From the NCBI GenBank assembly GCA_903907955.1, contig CAIVPZ010000038.1, positions 1 to 64,000 of the forward strand: DNA of 64,000 nt, in the 5' to 3' direction. This DNA comes from an uncultured Acetobacteraceae bacterium. Lineage in GTDB: Bacteria > Pseudomonadota > Alphaproteobacteria > Acetobacterales > Acetobacteraceae. Position 1 is the stretch's first letter. Each line of letters begins with the position of its first letter. Made by a program: the position numbers and the translations under genes. Positions 44,748 through 54,719 of this stretch are shown here, piece after piece. The notes beneath the pieces are model-generated. The model did no database searches, had not been told where the DNA came from, and saw only the letters and a program-made list of their open reading frames with translations.

Positions 44748-45596
44748 CTATTGCAGGCAGCATTTCTTGTATTTCTTGCCGCTGCCGCATGGGCAAGGAT
44801 CGTTGCGTCCAACCTTGCCGTATGCGGGCGCCGGCGAATCCCAATCGATGCGGCCGGTATCCGGACGCGCCGGACCACCCATGGACAGAACCTGATACAC
44901 CGGGGCAGGCGTGGAACGGCGTTCCCGCAACCCAAGTTCCAGCTCCACATCCTCCACGTCGCCGCAGATCGAAATATCGACCGATTTCCGCCCGTACGCA
45001 GCGCGGATCGGGTCGATGGCCTCAACGGCCGCCATATCAATCAGGGAGCTGACCGCGAAACCGTTGGTTGATTTATCTGCGTAGACGTCGCTGTCGATTA
45101 TTTTCACCAGAATGCCGATGCATTCTTCACGGCACGCCGGATGCCGGGCGGCGATTTCCTTCAGCCCTTCCATCGCCGTTCCCGCCGGAATGGTCGGGAG
45201 TGCCGGATCGGACAGGAATCCGGTGATATGCGGAATCGCCGGCGGGCCGATCATTCCGAACACGACCGGCAGTTCCTGCATTGCGAGGTCGTCCTCGTCG
45301 AACGCCTTCAGGTAGGCCAACAGGGGCAACACCGCGGCGTCGGCCCGCAGCTGCCCCAGAACCCGCCAGGCATGCATGGGGCCCCAGACCGCGCTGCTGT
45401 CGGAGTCGCCCTCGTTAAACGCCCCGTCGCAGGCCAGGCGAATCAGTTCGGGAATGTGCGCGCGCCCGAAGCCGAACTGCGCTGCGTAATCGGGCCATCC
45501 GGCCGGATCGCGGTTGCCGGTATCGCCGATGTTCAACAATCGCGCGACGGGATCAGCGTAACCGCCGCACCCATCGTTCCCTGGCGAATCTTCCAT
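44748..45596 (-). CDS. DUF1186-like HEAT-repeat protein with SEC-C metal-binding motif
   Basis: The 282-residue protein has helical repeats (HAWRVLGQLRADAAVLPLLA, VFGMIGPPAIPHITGFLSD, TAMEGLKEIAARHP) and ends GRNDPCPCGSGKKYKKCCLQ, the complete SEC-C zinc motif found at the end of SecA and many other proteins. It may be an adaptor using zinc-dependent contacts with ribosome or other proteins, as SEC-C does in SecA (inference). ATG 45596 has GGAGG just upstream and is chosen over a TTG at 45611. It is divergent from the helicase gene and next to a DUF6398 remnant; such proteins often neighbour each other. Confidence 0.85.
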   Translation of the reverse strand: MEDSPGNDGCGGYADPVARLLNIGDTGNRDPAGWPDYAAQFGFGRAHIPELIRLACDGAFNEGDSDSSAVWGPMHAWRVLGQLRADAAVLPLLAYLKAFDEDDLAMQELPVVFGMIGPPAIPHITGFLSDPALPTIPAGTAMEGLKEIAARHPACREECIGILVKIIDSDVYADKSTNGFAVSSLIDMAAVEAIDPIRAAYGRKSVDISICGDVEDVELELGLRERRSTPAPVYQVLSMGGPARPDTGRIDWDSPAPAYGKVGRNDPCPCGSGKKYKKCCLQ

Positions 45597-45773
45597 CCGT
45601 CCCTCCGCCAATCCGTCAACGAGCCTGCTGGGCGTTATCCTGCCATGTGGCCTGCGGCGGAGGCAAACGCGCTCGTCCGCGCCGCCTACCGACGTCAGCC
45701 GACGGCATGTATCCTCCGCCGCACTGCGTGCCCCGCCCGGCCAGGCGACACAGCTGGAGAAAACGCCCTGACG

Positions 45774-48700
45774 ATGGATGGTTCACCTGTCGCCGATGCC
45801 CGCCGCGCGGCTGCCGCGGCGTCGATCCGGCAACTCCGCACCCGCCTGCTCGACCTGACCGGCCGCAACCCGCTCATCTCATTCCCGCACACCCGGCAGG
45901 CGGGCGGGCGGGTCAGCGTCCGCGCGGTGAACGGTCAGGTGAATGCCCTGTTCGCGCAGATGGGCGAGGGCAGGACCCTGCCCATCCGCCCCTTGCCGGA
46001 GCCGGGCGACGGACCCGCGGACGAAAATTCGGAGCAGTTCCTGGCGGCCCTGGACGCCGCCAGGTGGACCGACACGGCCTACCAGCGCGCCGTGGCGTCG
46101 CTCGCGGCCGACGAGCTGGTGTCGGCGAAGGCGGCCGGCATCGAGCGCGAACTGCGCGACCGGGTCCGCGACGGCCTTGGGCTGCCGCCCTGGAGCGGCG
46201 CCAATCCCACCGGCCTCGCCGACCATGCGCGCCGGCTGGGCATCGATCCGTCCTTCGAACTGGCCCCGACCGCGAGTGAACCGGCACCGCGCACCGAATT
46301 CCAGACCCTGCTGCTGCCGGACCCGCTGGAGCGCAGCCTGTCCCGGATCCGCGACACGGCCAGGACGGTCGCCGAGGAAACCGGCGTCAGCACGCTGCAT
46401 CTCGCCTTCGGCTTCCTGGAATGGTTCGAGAACGAGAGTTCCGACAAGCCCCTGACCAGCCCGCTGCTGCTGCGGCGGGTGGACATCGAGCGCCGGATCG
46501 TCCGCAGCCGCTACCAGTATGTCCTCCTGGGCACCGATGACGAGGCCCAGGTCAACCTCACCCTCTCCGAACGCCTGGGCCGCGACTTCCGCATCCAGCT
46601 CCCGGCGTTCGCCGAGGACGAGGCACCGGAGGCCTACCTCGCCCGGGTCCAGGCGGAGGTCTGCACGGGCCGCCGGCGCTGGACGGTACGCCGCTATGTC
46701 ACCCTCGCGCATTTCCCGTTCGCCCGGCTCGCCATGTTCCACGATCTCGACGAATCGGCATGGGCGGAAGCGGGCGGCCTGGCGGGTCATGCCGTGCTCG
46801 GCGAACTGCTCGGCGGCCGCGAGTCCCACGCGGCGATGTTTGCCGAGGAACACGATGTCGATGCACCGGAGGTGGCGGCGAAGGTGCCGCTGCTGGTGCT
46901 CGAGGCGGACGCCAGCCAGCACAGCGCCGTCTACGACGTCATGCGCGGGCAGAATCTCGTCATCGAGGGACCGCCCGGCACCGGCAAGTCGCAGACCATC
47001 ACCAACATCATCGGGGCGGCGCTGGCGAACGGGAAACGCGTGCTGTTCGTGGCGGAAAAGCAGGCCGCGCTCCAGGTGGTGAAGGACCGCCTGGACAGGG
47101 CCGGCCTCGGCGCGTTCTGCCTGGAACTGCATTCCGGCAAGGCGCGGAAAAAGGACGTCCTCGACTCGCTGATGCAGCGCCTCACCCGCCGCCCCGCCGC
47201 CACCGGCACCGACGCGCTGGACGCGAAGCTCCGCGACCTCGCGGCGACCCGCACGGCGCTGAGCCATTACGTGGCCACGCTGAACGCCCCGCTCGGCGCA
47301 TTCGGCGCGACGGTGCATGATGTGCTCTGGGCGGATCGCCGCCGCCGCGACGGCGAAGGCGCGGCAGCGCGGCAGCTCGATGCACTCGACCTGCCGTCCT
47401 GCGAGCACCTCACGCGATCGGATATCGACCGGCGCTCGGAGGTGCTCGACCGGTTCGAACGCGCCGCCCGGCCCATCCTCGCCGGGTTCGGCGGTCCGGC
47501 CGGACATCCGTGGTACGGCCTGACCCGCAGCGATCTGCCCGCGGTGGATTTCGAACCGGTGGTGCGCAACGTCGCCGACACCGCCGCGGCGATGGACGCG
47601 GCGGCGCAGGCCGTCGCGGCATTGGCGGCGCTCGGCATCGGCACGGCGACGTCCATCCACGACGCGCAGGCGACAGCCGCCGCCCTGGCCGCTTTGCCGG
47701 TCCCGGACGGCATTCCGGCCGCGTGGTACCTGGGGCTGGGCACGCGCACGGCACAGAGCGCCGCCGCAGACTGGCTGCGCGCCTGCCAGGCATACCGCGG
47801 CGTGCTGGCCGCTCTGCACCGGCAGGAGGGGCTTGCCGGCGGCACCGATCGGGCCGGGGCCGCCGGGACCATCGAACCCGCCCTGGCGGTGTTGCGGGAC
47901 GCGGTGTCCCTGCGCCTGCCGGTGTCCGGACTTGCCACCTGGGCGTCCGGGTTGCGCAGCCAGGCTGCCCGCATCCAGGCATTCGCCCGCCTGACCGCCC
48001 AGGCCGCCGGCCTGCTCGGCCTGCCGGCGCCGACGCGCCTGGACGACATCCTCGTCACCCTGCATGCCGTCGAACTGGCGGTGGCCGCCGGCGACCGGGT
48101 GATCGCCTTCATCACGCCGGACCTCGCCGAGCGGACCAGCCGGGACGCGGTCATGGCCGCCGCTGCCGAAATCGCCGGGCTGAAGGCGGGCGCTGCGGCG
48201 CTGGCGGCCGGGTTCGGCATCCCGCCCGGCACCACGCCGCAGGACCTGCGACGCCACGCGGGCGCGTTGCGCGCGGCCGGGTTGTTCGGGTTCCTGAGTC
48301 CCGCGACCAGAGCGGCGAAACGCTGCTACGCCGGGCTTCGGAAAACACCCGGCAAGGCCGGCCGGCCGGAGATGGCGGCGGCGCTCATCGCCATTGCCGA
48401 GCATCTGGAGGCCGTCGCTGCCCTGGACGGCAGGCACGAATACCGCACCGCCTTCGGCACCCGCTTTCGCGGCCTCGCCACCGACACGCAGGCCGCGCTG
48501 GCGGTGGTTGACTGGGCGGCCCGGGTCCGGACCGAACTGGCCGGCGCCGGCGCGGCCGCCCTCGGCGCGCGGCGCGCCTTGCTGGCGGGCGACCAGGACC
48601 GGCTCGAAGCGCTCGCCGCCTTCGGGACGGCGCCGGACTTCGCCGCCCTCCGCGCGCATATCGGCCGCCCGGCGGCATCGTTCGACGCGCTTGCCGCCGC

Positions 48701-50903
48701 GCTGGAGACCAGAGCGTCCGCCGCCGATGCGCTCGCCGCCGCCTGCGACCGTCATGGCATCGCGGGATCGACAACGATGGCCGCGCTGGCGGAGCTGGGC
48801 CGGCTGATGCGGGCGGCGGATGCGGCGGAGCTTGCCACACGACTCCCGGAATCGCTGGCAGGCGCATTGGGCGCGCCGCTGCCCGCAGCGCTCGATGGCC
48901 ATGACGGGCTGCAAGCCGCCCTGGCCCTCGCCGCTGCGGTCGATGCGCTGCCGGTCACCGCCGAAGCGCGCCGGGTTCTCCAGGCGATGCAGCCCGACGC
49001 CATACGGACGCGCGTGCTGCCCGCGGCGCGGATCCTGTGCGGTGCACTCGAGCATGCGCTCGGCGCATGGCGCGCCCTGCAGCACCGCCTCGGGATCGGC
49101 GAGACCGCGTTTCTGGGGGGCACGCCGGATCAGGCCGCGCCCGCCGCTGTCGCCGAACGCCTGCGACGGGCGGAACACCATGCCGACCAGCTCGGGACCT
49201 GGGTTTCCTATCTCATCGAGCGCCGCGCGGCCGAAGCACTCGGCCTTGGCGGGCTGCTGATCCTGTGGGACGAGGCGGCCATCCGGGCACCGCTCCCGGC
49301 CGTGTTCGACCGCGTCCTGTACCGCGCGCTCGCCCGATATGCCTTCGCCCGCCATCCGGCGCTCGACCGGTTCACCGGCCTCGGCCAGGACGCGGCGCGC
49401 GCCCGGTTCAAGGCGCTGGATCGTCAGGCGGCCGAACACCGCCGCGTGCGGCTGGCCAACCATCTGGCCGATTGCCTGGTGCCGAAAGGCAACGGCGTCG
49501 GCCGGAAAAGTGAATACACCGAAAGCGCCCTGATTCTGCTCGAAATGAGCAAGCAGAAGCGGCATATCCCGATTCGCCAGCTGCTCGACCGCGCCGGCGG
49601 CGCGATCCAGGCGCTGAAGCCCTGCTTCATGATGTCGCCGCTCTCGGTGTCGCAATTCCTGAAGCCGGGCGGCCTGCGCTTCGACCTGCTGGTGATCGAC
49701 GAGGCATCGCAGATGCGGCCCGAGGATGCCGTCGGCGCCATTGCCCGCGCCAGCCAGATCGTCGTGGTGGGCGACCCCAAGCAACTGCCGCCGACCTCGT
49801 TCTTCGCCCGCATGGATGGCGGCGCGGACGATGACGAGGACGAGCAGGTGGATGCGGAGTCCATCCTGGACCTCGCCCAGGCGGTGTTCCGCCCGATGCG
49901 GCGGCTGCGCTGGCACTACCGCTCGCGGCACGGCAGCCTGGTCGCGTTCTCCAACCGCGAATTCTACGACGGCGACCTGATCGTGTTCCCCTCGCCCGGC
50001 GGGGTGGATGCCAGTCAGGGCGTCACCGCAACCAGGGTGGACGGCATCTGCAAGGCCCGGAGCAACCTCGCCGAGGTTGCCGCGGTGTGCGCGGCGGCGG
50101 TGGCGCACATGCGCCACCATCCGGGGCGCAGCCTGGGCATTGCGACCATGAACCAGGTGCAGCGCGATCTGATCGCCCAGGAAATGGACCGCCTGGCGAC
50201 GCTGCATCCCGAGGTGGAGGACTACCGGGAACGCTGGTCCGGAACGCTGGAGCGGTTCTTCGTCAAGAACCTCGAAAACGTCCAGGGCGACGAGCGCGAC
50301 GTGATCTTCGTCTCCACCGTGTTCGGCCCGTCGGCGCCGGGCGGCCGGGTCAGGCAATTGTTCGGCCCGATCAATGGCCGGACCGGCCACCGCCGGCTGA
50401 ACGTGCTGTTCACCCGGGCCAGGCAATGCGTGCACCTGTTCACCTCGATGACGCCGGACGACGTGCTGGCCGGCCCGGACAGTCCGCGCGGCGCCCAGGT
50501 GCTGAAGGCCTATCTGGCATACGCGGCAACCGGGCGGCTCGACGCCGGAAATGCCACCGGACGGGACGCCGAAAGTGATTTCGAGGTATTCGTGCGCGAC
50601 CGGCTGCGGCTGGCCGGCTACGAGGCGGTGCCCCAGCTCGGGGTCGCCGGCTGCTTCATCGACCTTGCGGTGCGCGATCCGGAGGTTCCCGGCCGCTTCC
50701 TGCTCGGCATCGAATGCGATGGCGCGTCCTATCACGCGACCCGGTCGGCACGCGACCGCGACATCCTGCGGCAGGAGATCCTGGAGGGTCTGGGCTGGAC
50801 GATCCACCGGATCTGGTCGCCCGACTGGTTCCGCGACCCGGCAGGGCAGACCCGGAGGTTGATCACCTTGATCGAGGGCTTGCGCCAGCGACATGTTCGC
50901 TGA
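45774..50903 (+). CDS. DUF4011 / SF1 helicase / Vsr-like nuclease protein, probable phage-defence gene
   Basis: The 1709-residue protein starts with a DUF4011 domain (LRTRLLDLTGRNPLISF). The helicase core has Walker A IEGPPGTGKSQTITNI near residue 398, a roughly 900-residue Ala-rich helical insert, motif II LLVIDEASQM near 1307, VVVGDPKQLPPTSFF, LRWHYRSRHGSLVAF, and motifs V-VI GDERDVIFVSTVFGP and LNVLFTRARQ. The C-terminus (about 1600-1706) is a Vsr/DUF559-type endonuclease fold with GIECDGASYHATRSARDRD. Single proteins of this plan are predicted or reported to restrict phage. Helicase and nuclease motifs are intact. It is transcribed alone. Confidence 0.88.
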   Translation: MDGSPVADARRAAAAASIRQLRTRLLDLTGRNPLISFPHTRQAGGRVSVRAVNGQVNALFAQMGEGRTLPIRPLPEPGDGPADENSEQFLAALDAARWTDTAYQRAVASLAADELVSAKAAGIERELRDRVRDGLGLPPWSGANPTGLADHARRLGIDPSFELAPTASEPAPRTEFQTLLLPDPLERSLSRIRDTARTVAEETGVSTLHLAFGFLEWFENESSDKPLTSPLLLRRVDIERRIVRSRYQYVLLGTDDEAQVNLTLSERLGRDFRIQLPAFAEDEAPEAYLARVQAEVCTGRRRWTVRRYVTLAHFPFARLAMFHDLDESAWAEAGGLAGHAVLGELLGGRESHAAMFAEEHDVDAPEVAAKVPLLVLEADASQHSAVYDVMRGQNLVIEGPPGTGKSQTITNIIGAALANGKRVLFVAEKQAALQVVKDRLDRAGLGAFCLELHSGKARKKDVLDSLMQRLTRRPAATGTDALDAKLRDLAATRTALSHYVATLNAPLGAFGATVHDVLWADRRRRDGEGAAARQLDALDLPSCEHLTRSDIDRRSEVLDRFERAARPILAGFGGPAGHPWYGLTRSDLPAVDFEPVVRNVADTAAAMDAAAQAVAALAALGIGTATSIHDAQATAAALAALPVPDGIPAAWYLGLGTRTAQSAAADWLRACQAYRGVLAALHRQEGLAGGTDRAGAAGTIEPALAVLRDAVSLRLPVSGLATWASGLRSQAARIQAFARLTAQAAGLLGLPAPTRLDDILVTLHAVELAVAAGDRVIAFITPDLAERTSRDAVMAAAAEIAGLKAGAAALAAGFGIPPGTTPQDLRRHAGALRAAGLFGFLSPATRAAKRCYAGLRKTPGKAGRPEMAAALIAIAEHLEAVAALDGRHEYRTAFGTRFRGLATDTQAALAVVDWAARVRTELAGAGAAALGARRALLAGDQDRLEALAAFGTAPDFAALRAHIGRPAASFDALAAALETRASAADALAAACDRHGIAGSTTMAALAELGRLMRAADAAELATRLPESLAGALGAPLPAALDGHDGLQAALALAAAVDALPVTAEARRVLQAMQPDAIRTRVLPAARILCGALEHALGAWRALQHRLGIGETAFLGGTPDQAAPAAVAERLRRAEHHADQLGTWVSYLIERRAAEALGLGGLLILWDEAAIRAPLPAVFDRVLYRALARYAFARHPALDRFTGLGQDAARARFKALDRQAAEHRRVRLANHLADCLVPKGNGVGRKSEYTESALILLEMSKQKRHIPIRQLLDRAGGAIQALKPCFMMSPLSVSQFLKPGGLRFDLLVIDEASQMRPEDAVGAIARASQIVVVGDPKQLPPTSFFARMDGGADDDEDEQVDAESILDLAQAVFRPMRRLRWHYRSRHGSLVAFSNREFYDGDLIVFPSPGGVDASQGVTATRVDGICKARSNLAEVAAVCAAAVAHMRHHPGRSLGIATMNQVQRDLIAQEMDRLATLHPEVEDYRERWSGTLERFFVKNLENVQGDERDVIFVSTVFGPSAPGGRVRQLFGPINGRTGHRRLNVLFTRARQCVHLFTSMTPDDVLAGPDSPRGAQVLKAYLAYAATGRLDAGNATGRDAESDFEVFVRDRLRLAGYEAVPQLGVAGCFIDLAVRDPEVPGRFLLGIECDGASYHATRSARDRDILRQEILEGLGWTIHRIWSPDWFRDPAGQTRRLITLIEGLRQRHVR

Positions 50904-51100
50904 TAGTAATATTGATATCTTCGTACGATTGCGGATGCCCGCGGCGGAGGAAGTGACTGCCATTTGTTCCAAAGAAGCCGGCGCTATTGCGTCGCTCCCT
51001 ATTGGTGCCCTCGTTCATTTCGGCGGATGCCGATCCGCCGGGATGTCCGCCCGCCTGGACGTGACTTCCATCGTTCGGCGGAATCTGGAGCGGGGATACC

Positions 51101-53434
51101 ATGTCGTTCATCGATAAGTTCGCCGTTGATTTGCCGGGCGTTCGCCCCAACTCCGCAACGGCATTCCTGCTGGCCGGTCTGCTCGTCGCCGCATTCGCCG
51201 CACTGCGGTTGCTGCTGGACCCGTGGCTCGTCGGCGCGCAGTTCGTGACCTTCTTTCCGGCGGTGCTGCTCGCAACCTTCCTGGGTGGCGCCGGTCCCGG
51301 AGCGCTGGCCGCGGTGCTGTCCGTGCTTTCGGCCTGGTTCATCGTCATGCCGCCGCAGTTTTCGTTTGCCCTCGAACGACCCCAGGACATCGCTGCCCTT
51401 TGCCTGTTCGCGGTGGTCGCCGCCGCCGAGGTGCTCCTGGTGGCCGGGCTGCGGATCGCCGTCGCGCGCATCCGGACCCTGAACGGCACGCTGAGCGCCG
51501 TGTTCGAAGCCAATCCCGACGCCATCCTGTTGCTCGACCGCTCGCACCGGGTCGTCCGGGTCAACGCGCGGGCCGGCGCGCTGTTCGGTTACGCGCAGGA
51601 TGCCCTGGTCGGCACCACCATCGAGCACCTTGTTCCCGGCCATCTGCGGGCCCGCCACCGGAGCCTGCGCGACGGATGCACCGCAGCCGAAACGACCCGG
51701 GAAATGGACGCCGGCGGTGATCCGATGGCCTGCGACAGCAGCGGGCGCATTTTCCCGGTGAACGTGCAACTCGGCCCGATCCCGCTCGAACGCAACCTGC
51801 TGGTGGTCGCCATCGTGCGCGACCTCACCCTGCAGCGGCAGGCGGCCACCGCGCTGGCGGAAAGCGAGCGGCAACGGGCGATCCTGGAGGAACGCCAGCG
51901 CAGTGCGGAACTGCTGCAGCGCTGGGCCGACGCGTTCGAAAACGCCGCGTTCGGCATTGCGGTTTCCAATCCCTCCGGCAACATCGTCGAGCTTGTCAAC
52001 CCGGCATTCGCCGCGATGCTGGGCATGACCCGCGCCGAAGTCGAAGGCCGGCGCGTCGTCGACATGTATCCCGCGGACGAGGTTGCGCGTGCGCGCGGGC
52101 TGATCACGCAGGCCGACCGGACCGGCCATGTCGCCTTCGAATCCTGGCACCGGCACAGGACCGGCACGTATTTTCCGGTGGCGGTGAACATCACCAGCGT
52201 CCGGGATGCCGGCGGCGGCCTGGCCTACCGGATCGTCTCGGTGCTCGACATTTCCGAGCGCCGGCGCACCGAGGAAACCCTGCGGCAGGCGCAGAAGATG
52301 GAAGCCGTCGGCCGCGTGTCAGGCGGCATGGCACATGATTTCAACAACCTGCTCGGCGTCATCATCGGCAACCTCGAGCTTCTCGCCCCCCTGGCCGAGC
52401 CCGTGCCGCCGATGAATGAAATCCTCGCCGATGCCATGCAGGCGGCGCAGGCGGGCGCGGAGCTCACCGGGCGGCTGCTTGCCTTCGCGCGCCGCCAGCA
52501 ATTGAAGGCCGTGCAGGTGCAGCCCAACGAGCTGCTCACCGGAATCGCGAAGCTGCTGACCCGCGTCCTCGGGGCCGACATCGAGATGTCGCTCGCTCTT
52601 GCGCCGGACCTCTGGCCAGTCCGCGTGGACCCCGCCGATCTGGAAACCAGCATCATCAACCTCGCCGCCAATGCCCGCGATTCCATGCCCCGCGGCGGCA
52701 GGCTGACGATCATGACCGCCAATTTTCATCTCGATGCCGATGACGTCACCTCGGACCCCGACCTCAGGCCAGGCGACTACGCCCTGATCGAAGTGACCGA
52801 TACCGGGGTCGGGATGGCGGCGGACGTGGTGAAGCGGGCGTTCGAGCCGTTCTTCACCACGAAGGGGCCCGGGCATGGAACCGGCCTTGGCCTCAGCATC
52901 GTGTTCGGCTTTGCCCGGCAGTCGGGTGGCCATGTCAACGTCGACAGCGCGCCCGGCCTGGGCACCACGCTCCGCCTGTATTTGCCGCGCGCGGCCGGCG
53001 AGGCGGCAAGCGCGGCACCGGCGCTGCCGCCGGTTGCCACCAGGGGCCAGGGCGAAAAAGTGTTGCTCGTCGAGGACAATCCCGCACTCCGCCGGGTCGC
53101 GCTGCGCCACCTTGCCGATCTCGGCTACGCGGTGATCGAGGCGGACGGCCCGCAGGCGGCGCTGGCGATCCTGGCGGAGCGGCGGGTTGATCTGCTGTTC
53201 AGCGACGTCGTCATGCCGGGGGCGATCAATGGCGCCGAGTTGGCGCGGCAGGCGCTCCGGGGCTGGCCAGGCACCGCTGTCCTGCTGACCTCGGGGTTTT
53301 CCGACCACGCGCTGGAGGCCCGCGTCGGATCGCAGGCCGGACCGATGCGGCTGCTGAAGAAACCCTTTGTCCGGGCCGACCTCGCCGTGGCGGTCCGCGA
53401 TGCCCTGCAGGCGGTTGGACCTCGCGCAGGATGA
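51101..53434 (+). CDS. Membrane hybrid histidine kinase (DUF4118-PAS-PAS-HisKA-HATPase-receiver)
   Basis: The 777-residue protein has three to four N-terminal membrane helices of KdpD-like DUF4118 type (about 20-115), PAS1 (about 125-245; NPDAILLLDRSHRVVRVNA) and PAS2 (about 270-390; AAFGIAVSNPSGNIVELVNP). The phosphoacceptor is His412 in GRVSGGMAHDFNNLLGVI, followed by an HATPase (NLAANARDSMPRGGRL; GTGLGLSIVFGF) and a receiver with Asp702 in LLFSDVVMPG. The signal is unknown. GGAGCGGGG precedes the ATG. No separate response regulator adjoins it. Confidence 0.94.
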   Translation: MSFIDKFAVDLPGVRPNSATAFLLAGLLVAAFAALRLLLDPWLVGAQFVTFFPAVLLATFLGGAGPGALAAVLSVLSAWFIVMPPQFSFALERPQDIAALCLFAVVAAAEVLLVAGLRIAVARIRTLNGTLSAVFEANPDAILLLDRSHRVVRVNARAGALFGYAQDALVGTTIEHLVPGHLRARHRSLRDGCTAAETTREMDAGGDPMACDSSGRIFPVNVQLGPIPLERNLLVVAIVRDLTLQRQAATALAESERQRAILEERQRSAELLQRWADAFENAAFGIAVSNPSGNIVELVNPAFAAMLGMTRAEVEGRRVVDMYPADEVARARGLITQADRTGHVAFESWHRHRTGTYFPVAVNITSVRDAGGGLAYRIVSVLDISERRRTEETLRQAQKMEAVGRVSGGMAHDFNNLLGVIIGNLELLAPLAEPVPPMNEILADAMQAAQAGAELTGRLLAFARRQQLKAVQVQPNELLTGIAKLLTRVLGADIEMSLALAPDLWPVRVDPADLETSIINLAANARDSMPRGGRLTIMTANFHLDADDVTSDPDLRPGDYALIEVTDTGVGMAADVVKRAFEPFFTTKGPGHGTGLGLSIVFGFARQSGGHVNVDSAPGLGTTLRLYLPRAAGEAASAAPALPPVATRGQGEKVLLVEDNPALRRVALRHLADLGYAVIEADGPQAALAILAERRVDLLFSDVVMPGAINGAELARQALRGWPGTAVLLTSGFSDHALEARVGSQAGPMRLLKKPFVRADLAVAVRDALQAVGPRAG

Positions 53435-53439
53435 CGGCG

Positions 53440-53490
53440 CCAGCCGGGGCCAGGGCAGCGCCCTGGTGGAGCGCGAGGCAAAGCCTCGCC
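53440..53490. repeat. GC-rich hairpin repeat (CCAGGGC family), partial copy
   Basis: It contains CCAGGGCAGCGCCCTGG at 53450-53466 and a second palindrome GCGAGG-CAAAG-CCTCGC just after. It lies between the convergent kinase and CoA-transferase genes and could act as a two-way terminator. Confidence 0.6.
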
Positions 53491-53499
53491 CGGCTGGTA

Positions 53500-54705
53500 T
53501 TACCCGCGCCGGGTGGTGAGCAGCACGCCGCTTGCTTTCAGGGCGGCAATTTCGTCCGGCGTGAAGCCATGCTGCGCCAGCACCTCCTCGCCATGTTCGG
53601 CAAAGCGGGGCGGCCGGCGCCGTGTGCCGCCCGGCGTGCGGGACAGCTTGATCGGTGTGCCGAGGCCCCGGTAGCCGTCGCATTCCGTCACCATCCGCCG
53701 GGTTGCGGTGTGCGGCGCGGCCAGCGCCTCGTCCACCGCCAGCACCGGCCCCGCGGGGACGCCGCCGCGCAGCAGGCGGTCGGCGATGGCGTGGCCATCC
53801 AGCCCGGCGAAGACCGCCTGGAAGGCCGCCATCATCGCCGCACGGTTGGCCAGCCGGTCGGCGTTGCGCAGGAAGCGCGGGTCGGTCGCCATGGCGGGCC
53901 GCCCGACCAGGGCGCAGAGTTTGCCGAACTGCCCGTCATTGCCGATGGCGATGAAGATTTCGCAGGTGCGGGTGCGGTATTTTTCGTACGGCGCCAGGTT
54001 CGGGTGCGGATTGCCGAGCGGTGCGGGCCGGCGGCCGTTGAGGAAGAAATTGGCGGCCTGCGGGTGCAGCAGCGCCAGGGCGCAATCGTGCAGCGTCATG
54101 TCCACATACTGGCCGTGGCCGGACTGCGTGCGCGCGTGCAACGCCATCAGGATGCCGACGGCGGCATACAGGCCGGTGCCGAGGTCAACCACCGGCGTGC
54201 CCATGCGCAGCGGGCCGGTGGAGGGATCGCCGTTGATGCTCATCAGACCGGTCATGGCCTGCAGGACGGCGTCGTAGCCCGGCAGCCCGCCGAGCGGGCC
54301 GTCGGCGCCAAAGCCCGAGATGCGGCAATGAATGAGCGCGGGGAAGCGCGGCGCGAGGTCGCGTTCGTAGCCAAGGCCCCATTTCTCCATGCCGCCCGGC
54401 TTGAAATTCTCGATCAGCACGTCCGCGCCTTCCAGCAGGCGCAGCAGCACGGCCCGCCCCTCGGGCTTGCCGATGTCCAGCGCGATCGAGCGCTTGTTGC
54501 GGTTGACGCCGATGAAGTAGCTGGAATCGCCGTCCTGGAACGGCGGCCCCCAGTCGCGCACCTCGTCGCCCTGCGGCGGCTCGATCTTGATCACCTCGGC
54601 GCCGTGGTCGGACAGGATCATGGTGCAGTACGGACCGCCCAGGACGCGGGTCAGGTCGATCACCTTCAGGCCGGTGAGTGCGCCCTGGGGGGCGGGTTGG
54701 GGCAT
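53500..54705 (-). CDS. CaiB/BaiF-family CoA-transferase
   Basis: The 401-residue class III CoA-transferase shows LTGLKVIDLTRVLGGPYCTM, LSDHGAEVIKIEPPQGDEVR, VLIENFKPGGMEKWGLGYE, PGYDAVLQAMTGLMSING and the catalytic Asp in MGTPVVDLGTGLYAA. It moves CoA between carboxylic acids; the specific acids are not identifiable here. Residues AGPVLAVDEALAAPH near the C-terminus are typical. A dienelactone hydrolase gene lies upstream in the same direction, separated by a repeat that may act as a terminator. Confidence 0.93.
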   Translation of the reverse strand: MPQPAPQGALTGLKVIDLTRVLGGPYCTMILSDHGAEVIKIEPPQGDEVRDWGPPFQDGDSSYFIGVNRNKRSIALDIGKPEGRAVLLRLLEGADVLIENFKPGGMEKWGLGYERDLAPRFPALIHCRISGFGADGPLGGLPGYDAVLQAMTGLMSINGDPSTGPLRMGTPVVDLGTGLYAAVGILMALHARTQSGHGQYVDMTLHDCALALLHPQAANFFLNGRRPAPLGNPHPNLAPYEKYRTRTCEIFIAIGNDGQFGKLCALVGRPAMATDPRFLRNADRLANRAAMMAAFQAVFAGLDGHAIADRLLRGGVPAGPVLAVDEALAAPHTATRRMVTECDGYRGLGTPIKLSRTPGGTRRRPPRFAEHGEEVLAQHGFTPDEIAALKASGVLLTTRRG

Positions 54706-54719
54706 GGGGGGGGCTTTCA

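Noticed and set aside
45879-50972. A 1697-codon open frame on the strand opposite the DUF4011-helicase gene
   Set aside because: The sense strand has all helicase and nuclease motifs. The antisense product is Arg/Gly/Gln-rich low complexity without motifs, the usual mirror effect of strong GC at third codon positions.
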